Numbered from the stretch's first letter, positions 53,872 through 63,191 are shown. The stretch: DNA of 64,000 bases from Dictyobacter aurantiacus (GCF_003967515.1 NZ_BIFQ01000001.1:4526001-4590000); one strand, 5' to 3'. Notes: generated by a model not told the origin, from the sequence alone. Made by a program: numbers and translations.

Positions 53872-54673
53872 TACTTCAACCCGCTATGCGAGCGTGGCCT
53901 TATGCTCGGAAAACGAGTTGTTGAGTGAATATACCTGGTTCTCGGAGAATAACCATAGCGTAGATTTGTTGGATCGTATCCAGCGTATGATGGCGCAGCG
54001 GCAACTCTCGCTGCGACAGCTTGATGCGATCGGGGTGGCGCTGGGACCCGGCTCGTTCAACGGTGTGCGCGTGGCACTGTCCTCGGCCAAGGCTCTGGCC
54101 TTTTCGCTACAGAAACCCTTGCTTGGCATTGGTACGCTGGATGTGCTCGCGGCCCAGCAACAGCTCTGGCGCGGACCGATCTGCTCGGTGCTGGAGGCGG
54201 GCCGTTCTGAGCTCTATGCCGGCTGTTATTTTTCCCGCGAGACCAGGACGACGGATGGCGAGGTGTGCTATCACCTGCAGCAGGTCGGCGCCTATCAGTT
54301 AGCTACGCCGCAGGCGCTGGTGGATTTTCTCCATACACAGCTGGCTAGCTGGCCGGTTGAGCTATCCGCGCCAGTGCTTTTCTGTGGCGAAATGAAGGCC
54401 GCATCTCGACAGGCTTTGCACCAGGGGATGGCGGAGCAGGGCGTGTTGCTGAGCCCGCTCGCATCGACGAGGTCTGCCTCTGTACTGGCTCAACTGGCCT
54501 GGCAACGTCTACAGGACGGTCAGGCAGATGATCCGCTTGTGCTGGAACCTCTGTATTTACGGCGTCCATCTATTACGAAGAGTACTCGCAAGCAGCCTTT
54601 GCTTGGCGGTTCTTTCCTACGATCGAACGATCATGATACAACAGAAAGGGAACAGGGTGCGTTACGCCATTGA
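53852..54673 (+). CDS. tsaB: tRNA t6A biosynthesis protein TsaB
   Basis: A 273-residue member of the ASKHA fold with LLALDTSTRYASVAL and the conserved GVALGPGSFNGVRVALSSAKALAF. It dimerises with TsaD and carries a degenerate ATP site. It starts inside tsaE and ends inside the rimI reading frame, so the three are tightly coupled. Confidence 0.93.
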   Translation: MLLLALDTSTRYASVALCSENELLSEYTWFSENNHSVDLLDRIQRMMAQRQLSLRQLDAIGVALGPGSFNGVRVALSSAKALAFSLQKPLLGIGTLDVLAAQQQLWRGPICSVLEAGRSELYAGCYFSRETRTTDGEVCYHLQQVGAYQLATPQALVDFLHTQLASWPVELSAPVLFCGEMKAASRQALHQGMAEQGVLLSPLASTRSASVLAQLAWQRLQDGQADDPLVLEPLYLRRPSITKSTRKQPLLGGSFLRSNDHDTTEREQGALRH

Positions 54674-55292
54674 TAGAATGACGATGTCGGACGTGCCTCG
54701 CGTCATCGAGATCGAGCGCCTGGCTTATCCTTCGACGTGGCCTCCGAGCGCCTATCGCAAGGAACTGCAGGATAATCGCTGGGCACACTACATCGTATTA
54801 CGCGATAAGCATATCCTTGAAGAGCAGAGCGTGGTCTCCGCTGAGCCAGAGAAGCTGCGAAAGGCGCGTCCTTTTCCGCTTTCACTTTTACCCAGCAGGC
54901 CTGCCGTCACCTCACCTTCGCCCAGCCTGGCTTCAATTCTGGGCTTTGCCGGTCTGTGGCTGATGGTTGATGAGGCCCATATAACCACCATCGCGATGCA
55001 TCCAAACGCGCGCGGACAGGGTCTGGGTGAATTCTTATTGGTGAGCTTGATTGATATTTCCTATAATATAGGAGCAAAATGGGTAACGCTAGAGGTGCGG
55101 GTCTCTAATCATACGGCCCAGAACCTCTATCGCAAATATGGTTTTCGGGAAGCGGGTGTGCGTCACCGCTATTATAGCGATAATCAAGAAGATGCTTTAA
55201 TTATGTGGACTGATGAGATCAACTCTACGAGCTATAAACAAAAATTTTTAGAATTGAAGGCGGCGTTATTGCAAAAGTTAGAGACAAAGTGA
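54657..55292 (+). CDS. rimI: Ribosomal-protein-alanine N-acetyltransferase-like (RimI)
   Basis: About 211 residues from GTG 54657 (AAAGGG 6 nt upstream); ATG 54633 is the alternative. It has the GNAT core: WLMVDEAHITTIAMHPNARGQGLGEFLL, VTLEVRVSNHTAQNLYRKYGF and the RimI end YYSDNQEDALIMW. A stretch of about 40 residues (about 51-92, rich in Pro/Ser/Lys) is inserted between the N-terminal helix and strand 4, which is not present in usual RimI. Its place between tsaB and tsaD is conserved in many bacteria. Confidence 0.88.
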   Translation: MRYAIDRMTMSDVPRVIEIERLAYPSTWPPSAYRKELQDNRWAHYIVLRDKHILEEQSVVSAEPEKLRKARPFPLSLLPSRPAVTSPSPSLASILGFAGLWLMVDEAHITTIAMHPNARGQGLGEFLLVSLIDISYNIGAKWVTLEVRVSNHTAQNLYRKYGFREAGVRHRYYSDNQEDALIMWTDEINSTSYKQKFLELKAALLQKLETK

Positions 55293-55350
55293 GTGCTCAT
55301 GATGCGCGTCTTGTCTCCTGGTAACGGCTGCAGCGTTGGGGATGTAATCT

Positions 55351-56532
55351 ATGCTTGTACTTGGTATTGAGAGCTCATGTGATGAGACCGGGGCCGCACT
55401 CGTGCGGGATGGCCGTTATCTGCTTTCCAATGTGGTGGCTTCACAAATTGAGATTCATAATCGCTATGGGGGTGTGGTCCCCGAGGTAGCTTCGCGCCAG
55501 CAGATCGCGGCGATTATCCCTGTGGTGGAGACCGCGCTGGCGCAGGCGTCGTGCTCGTGGGAGGACGTGGACGCGATCGCGGCCACCTATGGTCCAGGTC
55601 TGGCCGGCTCGCTGCTGGTCGGCCTGACGGTCGGCAAGACGTTGTCACTGGCCCGTGAACTGCCATTTCTGGGTGTCAATCACCTGGAAGCCCATCTCTA
55701 CGCGAACTGGCTGCGCCCGCAGGCAGACGCGGCCACCGCCGCTCCCATCCCACAGGAGGCGTGGCGCTACCAATCGGGCGATCCCCTTTTTCCACTGATC
55801 TGCCTGGTGATTTCGGGCGCGCATAGCGAGATTGTGCTGGTGCGCGATCATGGTGACTACGAATTGCTGGGGCGTACGCGCGACGACGCGGCTGGCGAGG
55901 CCCTTGATAAGGTCTCGCGTGTCCTGGGCCTGGGCTATCCCGGCGGACCCGCCATCCAGCGCATGGCGCAGCAGGCGGAAGATGCGTATGTGCAACAAAA
56001 GAAAACCGTCAAGAAGGCGCGCAACGTCTATCGCCTGCCACGGGCGTGGCTGCGTGGCACCTATGACTTTAGCTTCAGTGGAGTTAAGACGGCGATGCTG
56101 CATCTGGCCGAAGGGGCCACGGATGCCGCCCGCACACACGAAGATGGGAAGCCTTCTACCCAGTACACGCGTTATACTCGTATGGGGGAGCAGGCAGCGC
56201 AAACGGGAGCCCCTGATGTTGCCCTGCTGGCTTCAGGCTTTCAGGAGGCTATCGTCGACGTACTGGCTACCAAGACGCGCATGGCCGCTCAAGAATATCA
56301 GGTCAAGCAGGTTATCCTGGCCGGCGGCGTGGCCGCCAATCTCAGCCTGCGTGCCCGGATGCTCCAGGAGCTCCAGCCGCTGGGCATCCATTTGAGCTAT
56401 CCTCCGATTGAATTTTGTACCGATAATGCCGCAATGATTGCGAGCGCAGCCTTTTTCCACTTGAGTTTGGGTGAGCATCACGGAATGGATCTGGATGTTC
56501 AACCTGGATTAAGCCTGCCATTCAGAAAGTGA
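55351..56532 (+). CDS. tsaD: tRNA t6A threonylcarbamoyltransferase TsaD
   Basis: A 393-residue TsaD with LGIESSCDETGAALV, the metal-binding HLEAH (HxxxH), the ATP-site GYPGGP and the C-terminal AGGVAANLSLR...YPPIEFCTDNAAMIA. About 35 residues (QKKTVKKARNVYRLPRAWLRGTYDFSFSG region and before) look slightly extended. It completes t6A on A37 of ANN-decoding tRNAs with TsaB and TsaE. Confidence 0.95.
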   Translation: MLVLGIESSCDETGAALVRDGRYLLSNVVASQIEIHNRYGGVVPEVASRQQIAAIIPVVETALAQASCSWEDVDAIAATYGPGLAGSLLVGLTVGKTLSLARELPFLGVNHLEAHLYANWLRPQADAATAAPIPQEAWRYQSGDPLFPLICLVISGAHSEIVLVRDHGDYELLGRTRDDAAGEALDKVSRVLGLGYPGGPAIQRMAQQAEDAYVQQKKTVKKARNVYRLPRAWLRGTYDFSFSGVKTAMLHLAEGATDAARTHEDGKPSTQYTRYTRMGEQAAQTGAPDVALLASGFQEAIVDVLATKTRMAAQEYQVKQVILAGGVAANLSLRARMLQELQPLGIHLSYPPIEFCTDNAAMIASAAFFHLSLGEHHGMDLDVQPGLSLPFRK

Positions 56533-56538
56533 GTTCGT

Positions 56539-57549
56539 ATGCCAAAGTCAAAATCTTATGCACTGGGAATCGATCTGGGGGGCACCAAGACCCTTGCCGC
56601 GGTGATTGATCTTTCCGATGGAAGCGTCGTGGCTTCCGCGCGCAAGCGTACACGTGCCGAGCGCGGCCAGGATTTTGTCTCGCAACGTACCATTGAGCTG
56701 GCGACCGCCGCGATAACCGCTGCCAAACTTCCCGAAGATGTCGAGTTGCTGGCTATTGGTGTGGGGGCTGCTGGCCAGATTGATCGTAAGGCAGGCGTGG
56801 TGTTGGACGCACCCAATCTGGGTGTGCGCAACATGCCGCTGGGTGATATTTTAAATAAGCGTTTTAACCTGCCTGTATTCGTGGGTAACGATGTTGAGGT
56901 GGCCGCTATGGGTGAGAGCCTGTATGGCTCTGGTCGCGGCTACAATAACTTTGTCTGCATCTTCGTTGGCACTGGTATCGGCTCGGGTATTGTGCAAAAT
57001 GGGCGCATGTATACCGGTCTGACCGGCACTGCTGGCGAGGTGGGCCATATGACTATTCAGGCCGGTGGTCGTATCTGTGGCTGTGGCTCGCTCGGCTGCC
57101 TGGAGGCGTATGCATCCCGTACCGCCATCACCAAAGCCATCCTGGCCGAGATACACCATGGACGCCAATCAATGCTGGCTGACGAGGCTCTGGGACAATT
57201 AAAAGAGGGCGATACTATTATCCGCTCCGGTATCATCGCCAACGCCATAGAGCAAAAAGATGAACTGGTAACGGAGATTGTGACTGAGGCCGCCAACTAC
57301 CTGGGCTACGGTATTGCCTCGGTGATGAATTTTTATAATCCAGACTGCATTATCCTGGGTGGTGGTGTGATTGAGGCCGTTGACCTGCTGTTTGAAACCG
57401 CGGTGGCACGCGCTCGCAAAGTGGCGCTGTCCGCTTCAGCCAAACGCACACCAATCATGCGTGCCAAGCTGGGAGATTTCTCTGGTGTCGCGGGCGCCGC
57501 GGCGCTGGGCGCCCTTTCCACAGGCTACACCGTGAACGCTAAATCGTAA
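56539..57549 (+). CDS. ROK-family sugar kinase (glucokinase-like)
   Basis: A 336-residue ROK protein with the ATP site LGIDLGGTKTLAAV, GVGAAGQIDRKAGVV, the catalytic Asp in VFVGNDVEVAAMGE, GHMTIQAGGRICGCGSLGCLEAYAS (zinc cysteines CxCGxxGCxE) and the C-terminal LGGGVIEA. Glucose is the likeliest substrate. It has no DNA-binding domain, so it is an enzyme and not a repressor. It lies 6 nt after tsaD. Confidence 0.88.
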   Translation: MPKSKSYALGIDLGGTKTLAAVIDLSDGSVVASARKRTRAERGQDFVSQRTIELATAAITAAKLPEDVELLAIGVGAAGQIDRKAGVVLDAPNLGVRNMPLGDILNKRFNLPVFVGNDVEVAAMGESLYGSGRGYNNFVCIFVGTGIGSGIVQNGRMYTGLTGTAGEVGHMTIQAGGRICGCGSLGCLEAYASRTAITKAILAEIHHGRQSMLADEALGQLKEGDTIIRSGIIANAIEQKDELVTEIVTEAANYLGYGIASVMNFYNPDCIILGGGVIEAVDLLFETAVARARKVALSASAKRTPIMRAKLGDFSGVAGAAALGALSTGYTVNAKS

Positions 57550-57606
57550 GTTGTGTGTATCTGCCGCGCAAATTGACAGATACGGGCGAAGAAAGCAGGG
57601 AATTGC

Positions 57607-58233
57607 ATGGATCACATTGAAGTGCGTGCTGTGCATGTCAGCGATGCTGTTGCTCTGCATGAGCTGGATTTTGACTTTGAAACGGACCGCATTTACACGT
57701 TGCAGGTGCGCAATCGGCTCCTTCCCAACCATGTGAATGCGGAGGAAGATGGCAGGGTGGCGTTCGCCTTTGAACTGGTAGAAACGGCCGTTGATCCTCC
57801 TCTCTACAAAAATTTTCACGGCAGTGAGAAATCGCTGGGGAAGATCAAGGATCTGCTCCGCCTGACTGAGGGCGGCTTTGTCGCCTTGACCGATGGGAAG
57901 ATGGCCGGTGGCATCTTCCTGACGGTTGAGGACCATAGTTCGGTGGCCCGCATTCAGAGCCTGATTGTGGGTCGCCAGTTTCAGCGCTATGGCATCGGCT
58001 CGCTTCTACTGAGCTGCGCCTCCGATTGGGCGCGCAAGCAAAAGTGCTGGGCCCTTGTGCTGGAAACCCAGAACACCAACTACCCGGCCATCCAGTTTTA
58101 CCTGCGCAATGGTCTGGAGATCTGGAGCATCAATCAGCACTTCTATCCTCCCGGTGACCTCTCCCACGAAGTCGCCATCTTCATGGGCAAGCGCCTCTCG
58201 TGCGCCACCGAAACATCCTCTCCGTCACCGTAG
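57607..58233 (+). CDS. GNAT-family N-acetyltransferase
   Basis: A 208-residue GNAT protein. Motif A is RIQSLIVGRQFQRYGIGSLLLSCASDWA; ALVLETQNTNYPAIQFYLRNGLEIWSINQHFY follows. Target unknown. AAGCAGGGAATTGC gives a moderate ribosome-binding site. Confidence 0.8.
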   Translation: MDHIEVRAVHVSDAVALHELDFDFETDRIYTLQVRNRLLPNHVNAEEDGRVAFAFELVETAVDPPLYKNFHGSEKSLGKIKDLLRLTEGGFVALTDGKMAGGIFLTVEDHSSVARIQSLIVGRQFQRYGIGSLLLSCASDWARKQKCWALVLETQNTNYPAIQFYLRNGLEIWSINQHFYPPGDLSHEVAIFMGKRLSCATETSSPSP

Positions 58234-58351
58234 GTGCCGGGCTTGCCCCGGCTTGACTTGCCCCGGCTTGGAGCTCCGCGACCCGGCTCCTGGCCGGTTT
58301 GGCATCTTCTTGAATAAAATTCTTATGAAACATCCATGTAGGAGGCAATGT

Positions 58352-58822
58352 ATGGCAATTGAAGATGTAAAAAGATATTTTCAGCAATGGGGCGTTGAGG
58401 ACCGGATACAGGAGTTTGACGTGTCCAGCGCCACGGTGGAACAGGCGGCGGTTGCCCTGCATTGTGAGGGAAAAAGAATCGCCAAGACCCTCTCATTCCT
58501 GGTGGAGGGCAAAGCGATCCTGATTGTCGCGGCCGGCGATGCCAGGATAGATAATCAAAAGTACAAAGCCTATTTCCATACCAAAGCGGCCATGCTCCCA
58601 CCAGCCGATGTATTTGAACTGGTGGGACATCCCGTGGGCGGCGTTTGTCCCTTTGGCGTCAGGGATGGCGTTGACGTCTACCTTGATGCATCGCTAAAAA
58701 GATTCCAAACTGTATTCCCTGCCTGCGGCAGCAGCAACAGCGCCATCGAGCTTACCCTCCCCGAACTAGAGAAATACTCCCACTATCGCGCCTGGGTAGA
58801 CCTCTGTAAAGGATGGGAGTAA
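58352..58822 (+). CDS. YbaK/ProX-type aminoacyl-tRNA deacylase
   Basis: A 156-residue YbaK-domain protein; ATG 58352 follows AGGAGG by 6 nt. It has CEGKRIAKTLSFLV (conserved lysine), the HPVGGVCPFG loop and VFPACGSSNSAIELT, all typical of the family that hydrolyses mischarged tRNAs such as Cys- or Ala-tRNA-Pro. Which substrate it edits cannot be told. The stop lies inside a 28-bp hairpin. Confidence 0.88.
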   Translation: MAIEDVKRYFQQWGVEDRIQEFDVSSATVEQAAVALHCEGKRIAKTLSFLVEGKAILIVAAGDARIDNQKYKAYFHTKAAMLPPADVFELVGHPVGGVCPFGVRDGVDVYLDASLKRFQTVFPACGSSNSAIELTLPELEKYSHYRAWVDLCKGWE

Positions 58823-58876
58823 AAGGAGTGAGGCGGCCAGGTGCGATCCGCACCTGGCCGCCTCACTCCTTTTACT
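58818..58876. terminator. 28-bp perfect inverted repeat between convergent genes
   Basis: The arms 58818-58845 and 58849-58876 are perfect complements with loop ATC. It covers the deacylase stop and ends 3 nt before the metG stop. The outer AGTAAAAGG/CCTTTTACT gives short U-runs on both sides. Confidence 0.85.
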
Positions 58877-58879
58877 GTA

Positions 58880-60550
58880 TTATTTTTCAGCGGCGACGGG
58901 CTCTTCAATCTTTGGGAAGAGGGGCGCAGGCTTCGGTAGCGTCGTCCCTGCGGGAATCTCTATCGCCTGCCAGGGCTGCGCGCTGGCATCTCCTTCCAGA
59001 CCAAGATAGCCATGCAGCTTCTGTGATGAGAAGGGCAGGTAGGGGCAGAAGAGCAGGTGCAGCCCACTGATGACCTGTAGCATGACATAAATGGTGGTGC
59101 CCGCGGCCTCACGATCCACTTTGATCTGTTTCCACGGCGCCTGTTCATCCAGGTAGCGATTGGCGGCGCGCGCCACGTTCATGGCTGTGTTCAATCCCTC
59201 TTTAAAGTGGCACTGGGAGATGTTCTTGCCGACCAGCTCGAAGCCACGCTCAAGCTCGGCCAGGATCTCTCTGTCGGCCTCGCGCAGCGGCTGCGGCTGT
59301 GGCAGCACCCCGCCAAACTTGCTCTGCAGGAAGGTCAGCGTACGATGCACAACGTTGCCGTAGGTGGCGACCAGCTCATCGTTGTTGCGACGGATCATTT
59401 CATCAAAGGTGAAATCGCTGTCGCGTCCCTCTGGCGCGGTGGCCGAGAGATAGTAGCGCAGCATATCGGCTCCGTACTTATCCAGTACATCTTTGGTCCA
59501 GATCACGTTGCCGCGACTGCTGGACGCCTTGGCGCCACTCATGGTCATGAACTCATTGGCGGGCACATCGTATGGCAGCACGCGGTTGCCGTAACCCAGC
59601 AGCATAGCGGGCCAGATGATGGTATGGAAGGGAATGTTATCCTTGCCGATAAAGTAGTACGATCTGACCTCGGTATCGGAGAGTCCAGGGATCCACCAGT
59701 TTTTCCAGGCTTCCGGCGTGCCCTGCTTCTCGGCCCACTCGACGGAGGCGGAGAAGTAGCCGATCACAGCATCAAACCAGACGTAGATGCGCTTATCTTC
59801 ATAGCCATCCAGCGGAATCGGCACACCCCAGTCCAGGTCACGGGTGATGGCACGCGCGCGCAGCCCTTCCTTCAGCCAGTTCATAGCGAAGGCCAGCGTA
59901 TTAGGCCGCCAGTGGCCCTTGTTTTCTGATAGCCATGACTGCAACGGCTCCTGTAGTTTGGGCAGATCCAGGAAGAAGTGCTCGGTCATGCGCATCTCAA
60001 GCTTGCTGTCTTTGCTGCCGCACAGGCGGCACTTCGCGTCGATGAGATCCACCGGATCAAGTGTGTGTCCACAGTTATCACACTGGTCGCCGCGGGCACC
60101 GGTATAGCCGCATAGGGGACAGGTCCCTTCGACGTAGCGGTCCGGTAGAAAGCGGCGATCGGTCGGACAGTAGGCGGACTGCATGCTGTCTTTAAAGATA
60201 TAGCCCTTATCGTAGAGCGTCAGGAAGAAGTCTTGCGTGATACGATAGTGATTGGCCGTCCCGGTCTCGGTATAGAGATCCCACGACATGCCCAGCTGGT
60301 CCCAGACCTCGCAGATCTGGCGGTGGTAGTTGGCCACAAAATCGCGTGGGTTGATGCCCAGACGCTCAGATTCAACGAGGATGGGGGTGCCATGCTCATC
60401 ACTGCCCGAGACCATCAAAACCTTGTTTCCTGCCATACGATGATAGCGCGCAAAGGTATCAGCGGGTAGATATGCCCCGGCGACCTGCCCGACGTGGGTT
60501 GAGGTTTTTGCGTACGGCCAGGCTACGCAGACAAGTATATGTTCATTCAT
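58880..60550 (-). CDS. metG: Methionyl-tRNA synthetase
   Basis: A 556-residue class I synthetase. The HIGH motif is HVGQ (STHVGQVAGAYLPAD), followed by VSGSDEHGTPI; the zinc knuckle region has CPTD...CPLCG...CDNCG...CRLCG; and KMSKS appears as AKASSSRGNVIW. The anticodon-binding domain ends the protein, without a C-terminal tRNA-binding module. It charges tRNA-Met. Confidence 0.95.
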   Translation of the reverse strand: MNEHILVCVAWPYAKTSTHVGQVAGAYLPADTFARYHRMAGNKVLMVSGSDEHGTPILVESERLGINPRDFVANYHRQICEVWDQLGMSWDLYTETGTANHYRITQDFFLTLYDKGYIFKDSMQSAYCPTDRRFLPDRYVEGTCPLCGYTGARGDQCDNCGHTLDPVDLIDAKCRLCGSKDSKLEMRMTEHFFLDLPKLQEPLQSWLSENKGHWRPNTLAFAMNWLKEGLRARAITRDLDWGVPIPLDGYEDKRIYVWFDAVIGYFSASVEWAEKQGTPEAWKNWWIPGLSDTEVRSYYFIGKDNIPFHTIIWPAMLLGYGNRVLPYDVPANEFMTMSGAKASSSRGNVIWTKDVLDKYGADMLRYYLSATAPEGRDSDFTFDEMIRRNNDELVATYGNVVHRTLTFLQSKFGGVLPQPQPLREADREILAELERGFELVGKNISQCHFKEGLNTAMNVARAANRYLDEQAPWKQIKVDREAAGTTIYVMLQVISGLHLLFCPYLPFSSQKLHGYLGLEGDASAQPWQAIEIPAGTTLPKPAPLFPKIEEPVAAEK

Positions 60551-60676
60551 GTAATATATGTCTCCCTTTTTGCTTGAAGGATTGTGTTGTGTGCGGGGGA
60601 GGGGTTTTCTTTCTATTCAACCTTCTGCGTATCTCGTTAACGTTGACAGAGAAAAACAGGAGATGAACCACGGGTT

Positions 60677-60705
60677 ATTATAGCAAGTGTGACGGGGTAG
60701 TACAA
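60677..60705 (-). promoter_or_regulatory. Promoter of metG
   Basis: On the minus strand TTGTAC (60705-60700), 17-nt spacer and TATAAT (60682-60677). The leader to the ATG is about 120 nt, long enough for control, but I see no clear riboswitch. Confidence 0.8.
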
Positions 60706-60749
60706 GCACTCATTTCCCGGCTGGTCCCTGTACTTGCCGGTCCTCTGCC

Positions 60750-61760
60750 CTACATACCTATGTACCGTGCATAGACCGAGCGGGCTACCTGCTCGTCATC
60801 GGTCCCCTTGATAATCGCCCGCGCGTCCGGAAACACGGTCAGCTCGTAGCTATCGACCTGAAAACGCAGCAGGTAGGCGTTGTAGTTGACCGTGCCGATA
60901 GCTTTCAGGCGTTCAGCCAGTGTCGCGAAATCCATGGACCCATGCGTCGTATTGCGGACCTGCACGGCGTTGCGTCCACACAGGCTGGTGCTGGCTTGCC
61001 CGCGTGCCTCCAGGAATGTAAAATTATGTGCCCCGCAGGCCGGACAGTCTGGCTGTCGAGGAAGCTCGATGCGCTCGAATGTATTTTCCCACAGATCCAT
61101 CCAGGTCATGTCGCGACAGATCTTATCGCTATCCAGCAGGATCTTTAACGCTTCGGTCGAGGCGATGCCGGTGATCGCACCTACGATGCCATTTAAGACG
61201 CCTGCCGTGTCACAGGTGGGTGTGCTACCTGGTGGGGGAAGCTCTGGAAACGCGCAACGCAGGCATGCAGTCTGACCGGGGAGAATGTTCATTGTTACAC
61301 CGTAGGCTGCAATCACACCGCTGTATATCCAGGGTTTTTGATACTTAACGCAGGCATCATTGATAATGTAGCGTGTCTCAAAATTATCGGTCGCGTCCAG
61401 AATCAGATCCGACTCCTGCACCAGTGCTTCAATGCCATCGGCGGTAATATCGTCTACCAGCGCCTCAACCTCAACCTCGCTATTGATGCGGGCCAGCCGC
61501 TGCCGGGCGGCGATCGCTTTGGGGATATGTTGCGCCACATCATCCTCATCAAACAGGATCTGCCGCTGTAAATTATTCGTCTCAATATAATCGCGATCGG
61601 CGATTACCAGGTGTCCTACACCGGCCCGGCAAAGGTTATTGGCCAGCACCGTTCCCAGGGCGCCACAACCGATAATTGTCACCTTTGCTTTCCCCAGCCG
61701 CTCCTGTCCCGCCTTCCCAATCGGACCAAACAACGTCTGTCGCGAATAGCGATCAAGCAT
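60750..61760 (-). CDS. ThiF/MoeB/HesA-family E1-like adenylyltransferase
   Basis: A 336-residue E1-like enzyme. It has IIGCGALGTVLANNL (nucleotide site), the conserved DYIETNNLQRQILF, the acidic LDATDNFETRYIIND, and two zinc CxxC pairs (CLRC, CPAC). A C-terminal extension (about 255-335, with CGRNAVQV) matches Gram-positive ThiF proteins. It adenylates the C terminus of a sulfur carrier such as ThiS or MoaD; the formate dehydrogenase in this window needs molybdopterin, but no direct link is shown. Confidence 0.88.
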   Translation of the reverse strand: MLDRYSRQTLFGPIGKAGQERLGKAKVTIIGCGALGTVLANNLCRAGVGHLVIADRDYIETNNLQRQILFDEDDVAQHIPKAIAARQRLARINSEVEVEALVDDITADGIEALVQESDLILDATDNFETRYIINDACVKYQKPWIYSGVIAAYGVTMNILPGQTACLRCAFPELPPPGSTPTCDTAGVLNGIVGAITGIASTEALKILLDSDKICRDMTWMDLWENTFERIELPRQPDCPACGAHNFTFLEARGQASTSLCGRNAVQVRNTTHGSMDFATLAERLKAIGTVNYNAYLLRFQVDSYELTVFPDARAIIKGTDDEQVARSVYARYIGM

Positions 61761-61828
61761 CGCATACCCCCCTTTTCTCTACAGATAGCCATCTACTGTA
61801 TTGTAACACGAACCACAATCCATCCCAC

Positions 61829-61894
61829 AGATAGGTATGGTGTAGTATGGGCTGAGCGCCCGGGCGCTCAGCCCATACTACACCATACCTATCT
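61829..61894. repeat. 66-bp perfect palindrome without spacer
   Basis: The arms 61829-61861 and 61862-61894 are 33-bp perfect complements with no loop between them (centre GCGCCC|GGGCGC). It lies in a divergent spacer. Confidence 0.9.
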
Positions 61895-61906
61895 CTCATC
61901 TTAACC

Positions 61907-61976
61907 AAAAGATCGAGGTGATGTATGTGGAATGGGCGACGAGCCGCCCATTCCACACACATCACCTCGATCTTTT
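61907..61976. repeat. 32-bp inverted repeat
   Basis: The arms 61907-61938 and 61945-61976 pair with one mismatch around ACGAGC. It begins 12 nt after the 66-bp palindrome. Confidence 0.85.
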
Positions 61977-62053
61977 AACAGGAGGGCAATTTCCCATCTT
62001 GAGCCGGGAAATTGCCGCTAATCCTCTGTTTGTAGGACAGAATATGGTGGAAG

Positions 62054-62082
62054 TTGGCAGCAGGTCATAACTGTGTTACAAT
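62054..62082 (+). promoter_or_regulatory. Promoter of the response regulator gene
   Basis: TTGGCA (62054-62059), 17-nt spacer and TACAAT (62077-62082), 75 nt before the start. Confidence 0.65.
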
Positions 62083-62157
62083 GCGTGAAGTGCGATACTC
62101 TTTTTCTGGAAATCTGTAACCAGTACATTGTGCGACTCTTTGCGAGAGGCCGGCCAT

Positions 62158-62604
62158 ATGAGCAGCGTGAATGCAATCAAAAAGGTATTGGTTATCGACG
62201 ACAACCCCACCATTGTGGAGCTCATCAAATATGCGGTGAATCTCCAGGGCTCGTACCAGGTTGTTGTTGCATACGACGGAGTCCAGGGGCTTGAGCGTGT
62301 CTTCACGGAGCAACCCGACTGCGTCATTATTGACGTCAAAATGCCCAGAATGGATGGGTATCAATTGGTGCGCTGTTTGCGTGGCGATTCACGCACCGCA
62401 AATATTCCGTTGATTATTTTAAGTGCTATGACCCGCGAAGAGGATCATATGACCGGCCTGCTCTCGGGTGCAGACGAGTATCTCACGAAGCCTTTTAAAC
62501 CAACCGCTCTAAACGCAGCCATTGAGAATGTGCTCCGCCTGACTCCTGCTGAGCGCCAGCGTCGTACCGACTCTCTGGTGCAATCACAGTCCGAGCGCGA
62601 TTAG
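62158..62604 (+). CDS. Single-domain response regulator
   Basis: A 148-residue receiver-only protein from ATG 62158 (GAGAGG upstream). D14/D15 form the acidic pocket, D59 (VIIDVKMP) is the phosphoacceptor, and K111 is in TKPF. It has no output domain, so it probably acts by protein contact. A second receiver-only gene follows. Confidence 0.9.
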   Translation: MSSVNAIKKVLVIDDNPTIVELIKYAVNLQGSYQVVVAYDGVQGLERVFTEQPDCVIIDVKMPRMDGYQLVRCLRGDSRTANIPLIILSAMTREEDHMTGLLSGADEYLTKPFKPTALNAAIENVLRLTPAERQRRTDSLVQSQSERD

Positions 62605-62795
62605 TCTCCGATCAGCGTGGCATTCTGATCGATCTTACAAGTCTGCTCAGAACTGCGTTTTTATGTTTGAATTGATTGAATTGCTGCCTATCTATCGTTT
62701 TCTGGTCGGTACCAGCACATCTACAAGCTCTTTTCTGTTTGTGTTATTTTATGTATTTATTAGGAAAGCGCTAGCGCGCGTGTGAGCTACAGGCA

Positions 62796-63191
62796 TTGCG
62801 TAGGTTACATATTCTTTTTGTGGATAGTGATCCACACATACACGATAAAATCAGGCAAGCGCTGGGTGGCGAATTTACTGTACAGTGTGTCGGGTCTATC
62901 GTTGAGGCGAAGCAGCGCCTCTCCGTATCACCGCCCGACATTGTGATCTCAGAGGTAGTGGTTGGGGATGAGAGTGGCCTGGATCTCTGTCGCTACGTGC
63001 GCGCTAATCCTTTACTTCGGCACCTGCCGATCATGTTATTGACCTCTATGGCTACCCTGCAAGATAAAGTGGAGGGTTTTCAGGCGGGCACAGATGACTA
63101 TGTCGTGAAGCCGTTTGACACCTATCACCTGGTAGCCCGCATCAAATTGCTGGCAAGAATAAAGCGTCTAGAGCGGCGTACCACCGTCTAG
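62796..63191 (+). CDS. Receiver-like protein with Glu in place of the phosphoacceptor Asp
   Basis: A 131-residue receiver from TTG 62796 (no better start in frame). The fold is intact, with D10 and D12 in the pocket, T83/S84 and K105 (VKPF), but the phosphoacceptor position is Glu53 (VISEVVVGDESG against LLDVMMPGMDG). Glu may mimic the phosphorylated state or make the domain phosphorylation-independent. It stands 191 nt after another receiver gene. The end of the gene is inside a terminator hairpin. Confidence 0.82.
   Translation: MRRLHILFVDSDPHIHDKIRQALGGEFTVQCVGSIVEAKQRLSVSPPDIVISEVVVGDESGLDLCRYVRANPLLRHLPIMLLTSMATLQDKVEGFQAGTDDYVVKPFDTYHLVARIKLLARIKRLERRTTV

Larger units (their letters stand above)
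61761..62053. other. Divergent spacer with two long palindromes
   Basis: Between the E1-like gene and the response regulator; two long inverted repeats fill 61829-61976. No gene seen. Confidence 0.6.
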
